DNA of 64,000 nt from Cetobacterium somerae. Its GTDB lineage: Bacteria; Fusobacteriota; Fusobacteriia; Fusobacteriales; Fusobacteriaceae. Below, in pieces: positions 1-9,024 of this stretch. The stretch spans positions 870,454 through 934,453 of the forward strand of contig NZ_CP092519.1 of assembly GCF_022430525.1 (NCBI RefSeq), in the 5' to 3' direction. The notes below the pieces were generated by a model, which searched no databases, was not told the DNA's origin, and saw only the letters and a program-made list of their open reading frames with translations. The translations under genes and the position numbers were made by a program. Positions within the stretch are counted from its first letter, which is position 1. Each line of letters begins with the position of its first letter.

Positions 1-65
1 ATAACTATTTAAAACTAGCAGAAAAAATGAAAAATGAATTAGAAAAAGATAAAATATTAAAGTAA
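1..65 (+). CDS. C-terminal end of a gene cut by the left edge
   Basis: Reading frame 3 is open from the window edge and ends at a TAA. It encodes about 20 charged residues ending KDKILK. A strong intrinsic terminator starts two bases after the stop, so this is very probably the true end of an upstream gene. Too little remains to name a family. Confidence 0.55.
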   Translation, partial: NYLKLAEKMKNELEKDKILK

Positions 66-66
66 A

Positions 67-95
67 AAGTGCGAGAGTAAATCTCGCACTTTTTT
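67..95 (+). terminator. Intrinsic terminator
   Basis: A 10-bp perfect stem (AAGTGCGAGA with TCTCGCACTT) and a 5-base loop are followed by a T-run. It closes the gene that enters from the left edge. Confidence 0.9.
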
Positions 96-164
96 ATTAA
101 AAACAAGGAAAGGTAAGACATATTTTCTATATCTGTTTAAATAAAGAGTTAGGAGGTCTTACTT

Positions 165-2150
165 ATGAAAGAAAAGAAAAAAGAGTTTTATAATAGGGAC
201 TTAAGTTGGTTAGAGTTTAATAGTAGAGTAGTATATGAATCAAAATATGAAAGAAACCCACTTCTAGAAAGAGCTATGTTTTTAGCAATAGCATCAACAA
301 ATTTAGATGAATTTTTCATGGTTAGAATACCTAAAAAAAGAGAAAAAAAAGAGAGAGAAAAAATTTATAATTCTATAAAAAAAATGGTGGATAATATCTA
401 CAACGAGTATAATCTATATTTAAAAGATTTGAAAAAAGAGACAGATATTGAAATAAAAGAGTATTTAAATTTAAGTAGAAAAGAGAAAGAGTTAGCAGAT
501 AATTATTTTAATAGATTGATTCAGCCGATATTAGAAATAATTGAGATTGATTCATTTCATCCAATACCAAGAATAGCTTCTGGAAATTTAGTTTTATTAG
601 GAATGATTGAAAAGAAAAAAACAAAAGAAAAAAAAGTTATTATGATTGAGTTAAGAGGAGAGTTTGAAAGAATCATAAAGCTTGAAGAGGATAAAAATCA
701 TTTTATTTTAATAGAGGAATTAATAAAAGGGAATTTGAGTGTTCAACTAGAGGATTTTGAAATAAAAGAGATTGGAATTTTTAGATTAACAAGAGATGAA
801 GGAATTGAGATTTTAGAGGATTCAAAAGTAAATGCAGATATTATAAAAGAAGTTGAAGATCAATTAGAGGAGAGGGAGTGGGGCGAAGTTATTAGGGTTG
901 AATATGATAAAAAATTATCTAAAGAAATGAAGGATTTTATAACAAAAAACTTTAGTCTTTCAACGACAGAGATATATGAAATATCAGGACCTATAAACTT
1001 AGATTTTTTATGGACAATAGAAGGATTAAAGGGATATGAAAAATATAAGTATGAGCCACTAAATGAAAAGTTTTTAAAAAAGATGAAGGGAGAAAATATA
1101 TTTGAAACTTTAAAGAAAAAAGATAGATTGTTACTACATCCTTATGAATCTTTTGAAGCAGTTACAGAGCTAATTGATACAGCTGCAGATGATCCAGATG
1201 TACTTGGTATAAAACAAACTTTATATAGAGTAAAACATCATGATTCACCAATAATTGATGCATTAGAAAAAGCTTGTAAAAAAGGAAAACAAGTTACGGT
1301 ATTAGTCGAAGCTAAAGCTAGATTTGATGAGGGGGATAATATAGAGTGGGCTAAAAAATTAGAAAGAGTAGGGTGTCATGTCATTTATGGAATAAAAGAT
1401 TTAAAAGTTCATGGAAAAACTCTTTTAATTTTAAGAAAAGAAAATGAAAAAATAAGAAGATATGTTCAGTTAGGAACTGGAAACTACTATAAAGCACCTT
1501 ATGTTGATATCTCTTTATTTACAGCTGATGAAGGAATTGGTGAAGATATTTCCAATCTATTTTCTAATTTGATAAGTCCCCAAGAAAGAAAAAATTGGAA
1601 AGAGATTGGAGTGGGACCACAAGAGTTAGAAGACCGATTTAAAAAACTTGTAGATAGAGAGAGAAGTAACGCTTTAAAAGGAAAAAAAGCAAGAATTATT
1701 GCTAAAATGAATGGATTAACAGATGAAAGTATGATAGATAAACTTTATGATGCTTCAAATGCAGGAGTAAAAATAGTTTTAATTGTTAGAGGAGCATGCT
1801 GTTTATTACCTGGAGTTAAAAATATGAGTGAAAATATAGAGGTTTACAGTATAGTTGGAAGATTTTTAGAGCACAATAGAGTTTATATTTTTGAAAATAA
1901 TGGAGAGAAAGAATACTTTTTATCAAGTGCAGATTGGATGACTAGAAATTTAGAGCGAAGAGTGGAGCTTATGTTTCCTGTAAAAAATAGTAAAAATAGA
2001 CAACAACTAGATTTATATTTTGAAAATATACTAAAGGATAATATGAAAAGATGGAAAGAAAACGAAGATGGAACATACTCTGTAATAAAACCTAATAAAG
2101 ATGAAAAAGAGTTCTCATATCAAAATTATTATTTAGATAATAAATTTTAG
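165..2150 (+). CDS. ppk: Polyphosphate kinase PPK1
   Basis: Reversible transfer of the ATP gamma-phosphate to polyphosphate, at the cytoplasmic face of the membrane. The 661-aa protein opens with the PPK1 N-terminal signature (NRDLSWLEFN) and carries the later PPK1 motifs in order. His416 in KVHGKT fits the autophosphorylated histidine, and His570 in FLEHNRVYIF fits the second conserved active-site histidine. The length is near the family norm of about 690 aa. AGGAGG lies eight bases before the ATG. The next gene, a proton-type P-ATPase, begins 17 bases downstream with its own AGGAGG, so the two are probably co-transcribed. The name is secure; the link to the pump is inference. Confidence 0.95.
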   Translation: MKEKKKEFYNRDLSWLEFNSRVVYESKYERNPLLERAMFLAIASTNLDEFFMVRIPKKREKKEREKIYNSIKKMVDNIYNEYNLYLKDLKKETDIEIKEYLNLSRKEKELADNYFNRLIQPILEIIEIDSFHPIPRIASGNLVLLGMIEKKKTKEKKVIMIELRGEFERIIKLEEDKNHFILIEELIKGNLSVQLEDFEIKEIGIFRLTRDEGIEILEDSKVNADIIKEVEDQLEEREWGEVIRVEYDKKLSKEMKDFITKNFSLSTTEIYEISGPINLDFLWTIEGLKGYEKYKYEPLNEKFLKKMKGENIFETLKKKDRLLLHPYESFEAVTELIDTAADDPDVLGIKQTLYRVKHHDSPIIDALEKACKKGKQVTVLVEAKARFDEGDNIEWAKKLERVGCHVIYGIKDLKVHGKTLLILRKENEKIRRYVQLGTGNYYKAPYVDISLFTADEGIGEDISNLFSNLISPQERKNWKEIGVGPQELEDRFKKLVDRERSNALKGKKARIIAKMNGLTDESMIDKLYDASNAGVKIVLIVRGACCLLPGVKNMSENIEVYSIVGRFLEHNRVYIFENNGEKEYFLSSADWMTRNLERRVELMFPVKNSKNRQQLDLYFENILKDNMKRWKENEDGTYSVIKPNKDEKEFSYQNYYLDNKF

Positions 2151-2167
2151 AAAAGGAGGATAAATTT

Positions 2168-4624
2168 ATGGATAAAATCTCAAATGAAGATTTATTAAAA
2201 AAATTAGAAACAGATGAGAAAAAAGGACTAAATACTTTAGAAGCACAAAAAAGATTATTAAGAGATGGAAAAAATGCATTAGAAGAAAAAAAAGTAACTC
2301 TTTTACAAAAATTAATGCCATATTTTTGGGGTCCGATTCCTTGGATGATAGAAGCTGCAATTGTGCTTTCATTAGTAACAATGGATATAAAGGATTTTAT
2401 AATTATATTATTATTACTATTATTAAATGCCTTTATTGGATGGAGACAAGATAAAAGTGCACAAGATGCATTAGCAGCATTGAAAAATGACTTGGCACTA
2501 AAAGCTAATGTATTGAGAGACTCTAAATGGCAGGATATTCCAGCTTCAGACTTAGTTGTGGGTGATATTGTTGCAGTAGCTTTAGGAAACGTTGTACCAG
2601 CCGATGCTCAAATATTAAGTGGAGATTATTTAACAGTTGATCAATCAGCACTAACAGGTGAGAGCTTACCAGTTACAAAAGACATTCAAGATGTAGTGTA
2701 TTCAGGATCTATAGCTAAAGAGGGAAGTGTAATAGTTGTTGTAACAGCAACGGGAGTAAATACGTATTTTGGTAAAACAGCAAAATTAGTATCTGAGGCA
2801 GGAGCTAAGAGTCAACTAACAGGAGAAATAACATCTGTAGGTAATTTTTTAATAATTGGAGCTATAATTCTTTCAATAATTTTAGTGACATTCCAATTGA
2901 TTTTAATAAGACCTTTAGATCAGGTAACTATTTTAAGAATAGTAAAAACAGTATTAGTTTTAATGGTTGCAACTATCCCAGTAGCAATGCCAGCGGTTAT
3001 ATCTGTAACAATAGCTCTAGGAGCTTTACAACTATCAAAGATGAAAGCTATAGTTTCTAAGTTAAATTCTATAGAAGCCTTAGCAAGTGTAAATGTTCTT
3101 TGTAGTGATAAAACAGGAACATTGACTCAAAATAAATTAAGTGTAGCTGGAGTTTTTCCAGTTGAGGGAATAACAAGTGAACTTATGACAATATACGGAG
3201 TTTTAGCCTCTGATCCTAAAGGAGAGGATGTTATAGATTTAGCCATTAAAAACTTTTTAAAATCTAAGGACTCCTTATCTAGTTATAAGATAAATAAATT
3301 TATACCATTTAATCCCGTTATAAAGAGAGTAGAAGCAGTAGTAGAAAAGGATGGAAAAACATTTCATATAGTAAAAGGAGCTCCACAAGTTATAGTTGAG
3401 ATGTGTAAATTAACTGGAGATAATTTAAAAAATGTCCGAGATAAAATAGATGAATTAGCATCTCATGGATTTAAATCTTTAGGACTTGCAAGCGGTGATG
3501 GAGAAACATGGAATTATATGGGAACATTCTCTTTAGCAGATCCTTTAAGAATTGATAGTAAATCAACAGTTCAAGCTCTAAAAGCTGAAGGAATAGATGT
3601 AAAAATGATAACAGGAGATAGTCAAAATATTGCAAAGGAAGTTGCTAATCAGTTAGAAATAGGAGACAATATTCTGTTGGCAACAGATGTTTTTGGAACA
3701 GATGATAAAAATATGATAATAACATCAAAGATGCAAAAGCAAGTAGAAGAAGCAAGTGGATTTGCAGAGGTATTTCCACAACATAAATATGAAATTGTAA
3801 AAGTTTTGCAATCTAAAGGCCATATTTGTGCAATGACAGGTGATGGTGTTAATGATTCACCAGCACTTAAACAAGCTGATTGTGGAATTGCTGTTTCAGG
3901 AGCGACAGATGCAGCTAGAGCTGCAGCAGCATTAATTTTAACTAATCCAGGATTAAGTGTAATAGAGAATGCAGTAAATGAAGCTAAGAAAATATTTTCA
4001 AGAATGATGAGCTACATATACTATCGTATAGCAATGACAATTAATATTATGATATTTTCTGTTATTGTAACATTAATTGGAAAGTATTTAATTCATAGAG
4101 TTACTCCAATAGATGGAAATTCTTTTTTTCCATTAACAGCAATAATGCTTGTATCTTTAGCTTTATTAGATGATATCCCAATAATGACAATAGCTTACGA
4201 TAATGCAGAGATAAGTTCAGGTCCATCTATTTGGAATAAAAAGAGAGTTTTCACAGTTAGTTTTGTTTTAGGAATTATATCTGTTGTTCAAAGTATTGCT
4301 CTTGTTGTATGGGCTGATAAAAGTTGGAGTCATATAATAAGTTTTAGTCAATTACAAACATTGGTATTTTTACAATTAGTTGTTGGAGGACATCTGTTAC
4401 TATTTATAACAAGACGTTCAGGATGGTTTTTTACAAGACCATTCCCTCAATGGAAATTATTTTTAGCAATAGTTTTAACTCAAATTTTTGTTGTATTTAT
4501 GACATATTTTGGTTGGCTAGTTGAATCAATAACTATAAGAGATATTTTATATGTTTGGGGATATAATATTCTATGGATGTTCCTATTATCCTTTATTTCA
4601 ATAATTGTAAAAAGAATAAAATAA
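2168..4624 (+). CDS. P-type ATPase, plasma-membrane H+-ATPase type (P3A)
   Basis: Membrane cation pump of 818 aa. Seen: the phosphorylation motif DKTGTLTQ with Asp314, the actuator motif TGES, the hinge motif MTGDGVNDSPALKQADCGIAV, and about ten hydrophobic helices. The short N-terminus without metal-binding repeats, and the sequence after the hinge (SGATDAARAAAALILT), match fungal/archaeal/bacterial proton-efflux ATPases rather than heavy-metal or Ca2+ pumps. The expected role is ATP-driven proton export. It directly follows ppk (17-bp gap, RBS AAAGGAGG) and ends at a bidirectional terminator. Ion specificity is family inference. Confidence 0.88.
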   Translation: MDKISNEDLLKKLETDEKKGLNTLEAQKRLLRDGKNALEEKKVTLLQKLMPYFWGPIPWMIEAAIVLSLVTMDIKDFIIILLLLLLNAFIGWRQDKSAQDALAALKNDLALKANVLRDSKWQDIPASDLVVGDIVAVALGNVVPADAQILSGDYLTVDQSALTGESLPVTKDIQDVVYSGSIAKEGSVIVVVTATGVNTYFGKTAKLVSEAGAKSQLTGEITSVGNFLIIGAIILSIILVTFQLILIRPLDQVTILRIVKTVLVLMVATIPVAMPAVISVTIALGALQLSKMKAIVSKLNSIEALASVNVLCSDKTGTLTQNKLSVAGVFPVEGITSELMTIYGVLASDPKGEDVIDLAIKNFLKSKDSLSSYKINKFIPFNPVIKRVEAVVEKDGKTFHIVKGAPQVIVEMCKLTGDNLKNVRDKIDELASHGFKSLGLASGDGETWNYMGTFSLADPLRIDSKSTVQALKAEGIDVKMITGDSQNIAKEVANQLEIGDNILLATDVFGTDDKNMIITSKMQKQVEEASGFAEVFPQHKYEIVKVLQSKGHICAMTGDGVNDSPALKQADCGIAVSGATDAARAAAALILTNPGLSVIENAVNEAKKIFSRMMSYIYYRIAMTINIMIFSVIVTLIGKYLIHRVTPIDGNSFFPLTAIMLVSLALLDDIPIMTIAYDNAEISSGPSIWNKKRVFTVSFVLGIISVVQSIALVVWADKSWSHIISFSQLQTLVFLQLVVGGHLLLFITRRSGWFFTRPFPQWKLFLAIVLTQIFVVFMTYFGWLVESITIRDILYVWGYNILWMFLLSFISIIVKRIK

Positions 4625-4664
4625 AAAACGCAACTCACTTTTATTGTGGGTTGCGTTTTGTTTT
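4625..4664. terminator. Bidirectional terminator
   Basis: A 12-bp stem (AACGCAACTCAC with GTGGGTTGCGTT, one G-T pair) is flanked by A-rich and T-rich runs. It lies between the convergent P-ATPase and sigma-factor genes and can serve both. Confidence 0.85.
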
Positions 4665-4669
4665 AATAA

Positions 4670-5263
4670 CTATTTTCCAACATAAGTTCCTAAATAGTTT
4701 AGTATTTTCTTTTTAATTCTTTGAATAGTGTTATCTATTTTCTTTGGAGTTTCATCTAATGTTTCAGCAATTTCAATATATGTATACTCCTTACATAAAT
4801 AATAGAACACTTTTTTTTCTAAATCACTTAAATTTTCAACTAAGAAAGTTTCTAAAAGTTTAACTAATTCTTTTCCTAAAACAATCTCTTCAGGATTATA
4901 GAAGTTTATAGATGGAGCGTTATATTTGGTAACTTCTTCAAATCCGACATACTCTTCTCCCATAACAGCAGAGTTTAAATTTTGATATTTAGCAGAACTA
5001 TGTGTTTTTACAGCTGTTATAATCTGTCTTCTAATACATAGGTTTGCAAAAGTGTTAAAACATGCATTTTTTGTTTCGTCATAAGATTTAATCGCTTTCA
5101 TAAGGCCGATATAACCTTCTTGTAGTAAATCATCTGATTCTGCACCTTTTAAGAAAAATTTACGATTGTTTCTTAAGATTGAACTTTGGTATTCGTGGAA
5201 AATCTTTTCAGTAGCTTCCTCGTCTCCTTGTTGTGCTAGTTTAATGTCTCTAATTTCTATCAT
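4670..5263 (-). CDS. RNA polymerase sigma factor, sigma-70 family, SigH-like
   Basis: 197-aa alternative sigma factor. Region 2 spans about residues 20-95 and includes the core-binding and -10-recognition sequence DDLLQEGYIGLMKAIKSYD, then FNTFANLCIRRQI. Region 4 (about 142-190, LSDLEKKVFYYL through a helix-turn-helix) recognises the -35 element. Regions 1.1 and 3 are absent, as in the SigH/Sig30 group of Firmicutes and fusobacteria. The ATG is preceded by a GGGGGAC ribosome site. An inverted repeat lies 22 bp upstream of the start and may be an operator. No anti-sigma gene is adjacent, so the signal it answers is unknown. Confidence 0.85.
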   Translation of the reverse strand: MIEIRDIKLAQQGDEEATEKIFHEYQSSILRNNRKFFLKGAESDDLLQEGYIGLMKAIKSYDETKNACFNTFANLCIRRQIITAVKTHSSAKYQNLNSAVMGEEYVGFEEVTKYNAPSINFYNPEEIVLGKELVKLLETFLVENLSDLEKKVFYYLCKEYTYIEIAETLDETPKKIDNTIQRIKKKILNYLGTYVGK

Positions 5264-5284
5264 GGTTTTCGTCCCCCGACTTTC

Positions 5285-5320
5285 TTTTGATATGTTTCTT
5301 ACTCTGTAATGATATCAAAA
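5285..5320. repeat. Inverted repeat in the sigma-factor 5' region
   Basis: Perfect 9-bp arms TTTTGATAT and ATATCAAAA are separated by 18 bases, just upstream of the sigma start codon on the minus strand. The arm spacing (27 bp centre to centre) suits a protein-binding site or a weak RNA stem. No regulator can be assigned. Confidence 0.55.
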
Positions 5321-5604
5321 AAGTAAAATAAAATAAATATTCCAAATTTTTCTTTTTAAATTTATTTTTTGATATATAAACATAAAATTTGAAAAACGGA
5401 AAACTAGTGTTTATAAGGCGAACTAAAAATATACTATTTATGTATAATATCGTTTTGGAAAAATAATGATAAAAAATAAAATAAAAAAGGAAAAGAAAGA
5501 TAATGTTAGTATAATAATTATCTTATTTTATATAGACATTTTATAGACAGTGAATAGAAATATATAAGACAATGGCTTATAAAATGAGACTTTAAAAAAA
5601 AAAG

Positions 5605-5632
5605 TAGACAATTATTGTTTTGAAAATATAAT
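5605..5632 (+). promoter_or_regulatory. Sigma-70-type promoter of the peptidase operon
   Basis: TAGACA, 16 bases, TATAAT, ending 36 bp before the start codon of the M20 peptidase. This is the best promoter match in the intergenic region. Confidence 0.65.
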
Positions 5633-5668
5633 AAGATTGTAAAAATTAATAGAAAGTGGAGGGTAAAA

Positions 5669-6841
5669 ATGGGAAATGATTTAGAAAAAGCTTTTAGTTT
5701 TATAGACAATAAAAGTAAGGAAATGAGAAAATTATGGGAGGATATCTGTAAAATGGAATCATATTCTTATGATTTTGAAGAAATTGACAGAGTGCAATTA
5801 TATTTGCAAAAGGAATTTTCAAAAGCAGGAATGGAAACAAAAATATATGATTTTGAAAAAAGTGGAAATAGTTTAGTAGCTTCTTATAAAGGAGAAAATA
5901 TTCTTCCTGGTGTAGCTTTTATGGGACATGTTGATACTGTTCATAAAAAAGGAAGATTTGGAGAAAATCCAATTAGGATAGAAGATGGAATTATTTATGG
6001 ACCAGGAGTTTTAGATTGTAAAGGTGGTGTTATAGTTGGATTTCTAGCTGCTCAAGCATTAAAACATATTGGGATAGATAGAGAGATAAAACTTATTTAT
6101 TCAGGGGATGAGGAGATACAACATTCTACATCGTTAGGAAAAGGTGCAGATGTATTTTTAAATGAAGTAAAAGGATTTGCTGCTGCTTTTGATTGTGAAA
6201 CTGGATTTGTTGATGGAAGAATAGCTGTAGGGCGTAAAGGCGGAGCAGTTTATAAAATAAAAATAATAGGGAAAGGTGCCCATGCAGGAAATGAGCCACA
6301 AAATGGGATAAGTGCTATAAAAGAAGCAGCTCATAAAACTATTAATTTAGAAAAGTTAACAAATTATGAAGGAATAACTTATAATGTTGGAGTTATAAAA
6401 GGTGGAACAGTTGCAAATAGCATTCCAGCTGATTGTGAACTTCAAATAGATGTAAGATTTAGAACAAATAGTGATGTAGAGATAGCCCAAAAAGTTTTAG
6501 AAGAGATTACAAGTACATCATATGTGAAAGGAACTACAGCAACTTTAGAAACTGTTTCTTTGATGCATCCAATGGAGAAGAATGATGGAAATATGAGACT
6601 ATTTGAATTAGTAAAACAAGCATCTTTAGAATTAGGTTTTGTAGAACCAAAAGAGTGTGTATTGGGTGGAGCATCTGATGCAGCATACAGCGTTATGGCA
6701 GGAGTACCAACAGTTTGTGCGATAGGAGTTAGAGGTTATGCGAACCATACTTTAGAAGAAAGAGCCCTTGTAAGTTCTTTAGAAGAGAGAGCAAAGTTAC
6801 TAGTTGCGACAGTTTTAAATATGCCAAAGGATTTTAAATAA
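5669..6841 (+). CDS. M20-family metallopeptidase (glutamate carboxypeptidase/PepT-like)
   Basis: Cytosolic zinc aminoacyl or dipeptide hydrolase of 390 aa with no signal peptide. Metal-site residues are visible in order: His87 and Asp89 (GHVDT), Asp116 (GVLDCKGG), Glu148/Glu149 (SGDEE), acidic residues around 175-177 (FDCETG) and His360 (ANHTLEE). The lid/dimerisation domain includes GKGAHAG near 201-207. RBS GGAGGG lies before the ATG. It is the first gene of a tight operon with a YjiH/YjiG-type membrane pair. This resembles the E. coli arrangement of yjiH-yjiG with the dipeptidase gene iadA, although the peptidase family differs. The substrate is unknown; a small peptide or N-acyl amino acid is likely. 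Confidence 0.85.
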   Translation: MGNDLEKAFSFIDNKSKEMRKLWEDICKMESYSYDFEEIDRVQLYLQKEFSKAGMETKIYDFEKSGNSLVASYKGENILPGVAFMGHVDTVHKKGRFGENPIRIEDGIIYGPGVLDCKGGVIVGFLAAQALKHIGIDREIKLIYSGDEEIQHSTSLGKGADVFLNEVKGFAAAFDCETGFVDGRIAVGRKGGAVYKIKIIGKGAHAGNEPQNGISAIKEAAHKTINLEKLTNYEGITYNVGVIKGGTVANSIPADCELQIDVRFRTNSDVEIAQKVLEEITSTSYVKGTTATLETVSLMHPMEKNDGNMRLFELVKQASLELGFVEPKECVLGGASDAAYSVMAGVPTVCAIGVRGYANHTLEERALVSSLEERAKLLVATVLNMPKDFK

Positions 6842-6870
6842 AAAATTAAATTAAAGAAAGGAAATAAAAA

Positions 6871-7518
6871 ATGAACAATAATAATACTAAAAAAAATATA
6901 ATAGCGTGGTTATCATTAGTTATGTTGATAATAATATTTTCAGGAGTATTTCAAAAAGCTGAAGGACCGTTAAGAGCACTAGATTTTAATACATTAGCAG
7001 GAAGTTTTGGAAAGGTATCTGGAAAACTAGATTTTAGAGGAGCTGGGGGAACAGGAGCTAAAGAAGGTTTTTTATTTGCGTTAACATTAATACCAACAAC
7101 GATGTTAGCTTTGGGACTTATTGAAGTGGCACAAGAATTAGGTGGTTTAAGAGTGGCTTCAAAGATTTTTACTCCCCTTTTAAAACCTTTAATGGGATTA
7201 CCAGGTGTAGTTGGATTAACATTTGTAAGTACATTTACATCTTCAGATGTAGGAGCTGTAATGACAAAAGAACATTTTGAAAATAATGAAATAACAGATG
7301 ATCAGAGAGCAATTTTTGTTGCCTATCAATATGCAGGATCAGGAGTAATAAATAATACTTTAACTGGAGGGGCACCACTTATAGCAGTTTCAATTGTTCC
7401 AGTTGGATTAATTATTCTTATTCAAATTATAGTAAAAATTATAGGAGCAAATATAGTAAGACTTTACTGTAAGAGATTAAATCAAAAAGAAGCGAAAAAA
7501 GATAAAGTATATGCTTAG
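6871..7518 (+). CDS. YjiH-like nucleoside-recognition-domain membrane protein
   Basis: 215-aa inner-membrane protein. An N-terminal helix (WLSLVMLIIIFSGVF) is followed by further hydrophobic segments. The gate-like motifs FTSSDVGAVM and AGSGVINNTLTGGAPL are typical of the nucleoside-recognition (Gate) domain found in YjiH, SpmA and related proteins. The length matches E. coli YjiH (about 227 aa). It sits 29 bp after the peptidase and 11 bp before its YjiG-like partner, so the two probably form a heteromeric membrane complex. Despite the domain name, no nucleoside substrate is established. Peptide or amino-acid handling is inferred from the peptidase neighbour. Confidence 0.75.
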   Translation: MNNNNTKKNIIAWLSLVMLIIIFSGVFQKAEGPLRALDFNTLAGSFGKVSGKLDFRGAGGTGAKEGFLFALTLIPTTMLALGLIEVAQELGGLRVASKIFTPLLKPLMGLPGVVGLTFVSTFTSSDVGAVMTKEHFENNEITDDQRAIFVAYQYAGSGVINNTLTGGAPLIAVSIVPVGLIILIQIIVKIIGANIVRLYCKRLNQKEAKKDKVYA

Positions 7519-7529
7519 GAGGAAATTTA

Positions 7530-8006
7530 GTGAGTACATCAAATACAAAACAAGTTAGTGTAGTAGAAACATTTATGAAAGGAGCGAAAAAAGGTCTTTA
7601 TATAGGATTAGAATTAATAGCTCCAGCAATGGTTATGGCATATGCTTTAATAGCAATTTTAACAGTAACAGGAATGATGCCAATAATAGGAAAATATCTA
7701 TCTCCTATAATGGCAATCTTTGGATTACCAGGAGAAGCAACAGTAGCTCTAATAGCAGCCTTTTTTGCTAAGGCAGCAGGTGCAGCAAGTGCACTACTTC
7801 TTTACGAACAAGGGCTTATAAATCAAGAACAAGCGACTATATTATTTCCAACGGTTATAATAATGGGAACTTTAGTAGGGCATTTTGCTAGAATAGTTCT
7901 AGTTTCAGATGTAGCAAAAAAATACCATAAGTTATTACTAATGATTCCTCTTATTGATGCAGTCATAGTAATGCTTTTAATGAGAGTGATATTGAAGTTT
8001 TATTAA
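7530..8006 (+). CDS. YjiG-like nucleoside-recognition-domain membrane protein
   Basis: 158-aa membrane protein starting at GTG with AGGAGG seven bases upstream. Hydrophobic segments and the loop AAFFAKAAGAASALLLYEQG are characteristic of the YjiG/SpmB half of the Gate-domain pair (E. coli YjiG is about 153 aa). Gap to the YjiH-like gene is 11 bp. The two proteins look like halves of one transporter-like unit. Function as for its partner is inference. Confidence 0.75.
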   Translation: MSTSNTKQVSVVETFMKGAKKGLYIGLELIAPAMVMAYALIAILTVTGMMPIIGKYLSPIMAIFGLPGEATVALIAAFFAKAAGAASALLLYEQGLINQEQATILFPTVIIMGTLVGHFARIVLVSDVAKKYHKLLLMIPLIDAVIVMLLMRVILKFY

Positions 8007-8038
8007 TTTAATTGATCTCTGGTAAAGAGAGGGATAAT

Positions 8039-9004
8039 ATGATTGAAAAAGATTTTGAAAGTATTGTTGAACTTAGAAAAAAAAGAAAAATGACACAAAG
8101 AGATTTAGCTAAAATAACTGGATTAAATATAAGAACCATCAGTCGTTTTGAAAATGGCGAAACAATATCAGTTTCTTCAGAAAAAAAGATATATATAGCA
8201 TTAGGTTATGATTTTTTACAAGATACAGATCTTTATTTAGAAAAAGTGAAAAGATCTTTTGATAAACAAGCAAGCGGTTATAATGAATATACTCTTTTAA
8301 CAGATAATACATATTTAAGCAGAATATTAAATATAGGACATCCATTTAAAAATAAAAGAGTTTTAGATTTGGGGTGTGGAACAGGTTTGTTATCTTTAAG
8401 TCTTGCAGATAAAGCAGAAGAAGTATTCGCTTTGGACATAAGCAATGGTATGATTAACAGTTTAAAAGTTAAAGTAAAAAAAAGAGAGATAAAAAATATA
8501 AATGTTATAAAGGGGGATATTCATAATACAGAATTTCCAGATAACTTTTTCGACACAATAGTATGCGTTCTTTCCTTTCATCATTTTCATGATATAAGTA
8601 AAGTTATGCAAATACTAAAAAGAATACTAAAACCTTTTGGAGAAATTATAGTAGTTGATATCTATAGTTCATCAAATGAGGGAGATCAGATTTTACAAAA
8701 TACTTGTGAAAAAATTAGAGATTTTTCTCATAATAAATTTTTTACATTAAAAGAGTTAAAAGAACTTTTAAAAGATTTTGATTTTGGTGGATTTGAAGTG
8801 GAAAAGTTTGAGGTTAAAAGAAATTATGAAGATTGGATAAAAATGGCAAATTTTGAAGATAGTGACAAGATATTATTTAATTTATTAAAAGGATTAGCTT
8901 TAAAGGGAATTTCAATGGGGAGTGATTTAAGACTAGAAGAGAATACTGTAAAATTCACTCAAAATATGGTGACAATTAAGGCTATAAATTTTAAAAACTT
9001 CTAA
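8039..9004 (+). CDS. XRE-type HTH fused to a SAM-dependent methyltransferase
   Basis: 321 aa from the ATG at 8039, which has a GAGAGGG ribosome site five bases upstream. A TTG nine codons earlier is possible but lacks a site. Residues 8-60 form a Cro/CI helix-turn-helix (MTQRDLAKITGLNIRTISRFENG). Residues about 75-250 form a class I methyltransferase with motif I VLDLGCGTG (108-116), an acidic post-I segment (EVFALDIS) and LSFHHFHD. The protein could bind DNA and methylate a small molecule, or use SAM as a signal. It lies inside the peptidase/YjiHG operon, 32 bp after the YjiG gene. No target is known. Confidence 0.8.
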   Translation: MIEKDFESIVELRKKRKMTQRDLAKITGLNIRTISRFENGETISVSSEKKIYIALGYDFLQDTDLYLEKVKRSFDKQASGYNEYTLLTDNTYLSRILNIGHPFKNKRVLDLGCGTGLLSLSLADKAEEVFALDISNGMINSLKVKVKKREIKNINVIKGDIHNTEFPDNFFDTIVCVLSFHHFHDISKVMQILKRILKPFGEIIVVDIYSSSNEGDQILQNTCEKIRDFSHNKFFTLKELKELLKDFDFGGFEVEKFEVKRNYEDWIKMANFEDSDKILFNLLKGLALKGISMGSDLRLEENTVKFTQNMVTIKAINFKNF

Positions 9005-9024
9005 AATAGAAAAAGAGGTAATAA

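Larger units (their letters stand above)
5264..5668. other. 405-bp divergent intergenic region
   Basis: AT-rich spacer between the sigma gene (minus) and the peptidase operon (plus). It holds an inverted repeat near the sigma gene and a promoter near the peptidase. TATAAT-like hexamers also occur at 5443-5448 and near 5510 without convincing -35 boxes. No credible coding frame was seen. Confidence 0.6.

Noticed and set aside
5439-5450. Second promoter for the peptidase operon at TATAAT 5443-5448
   Set aside because: No acceptable -35 hexamer at 16-18 bp and over 200 bp from the gene.
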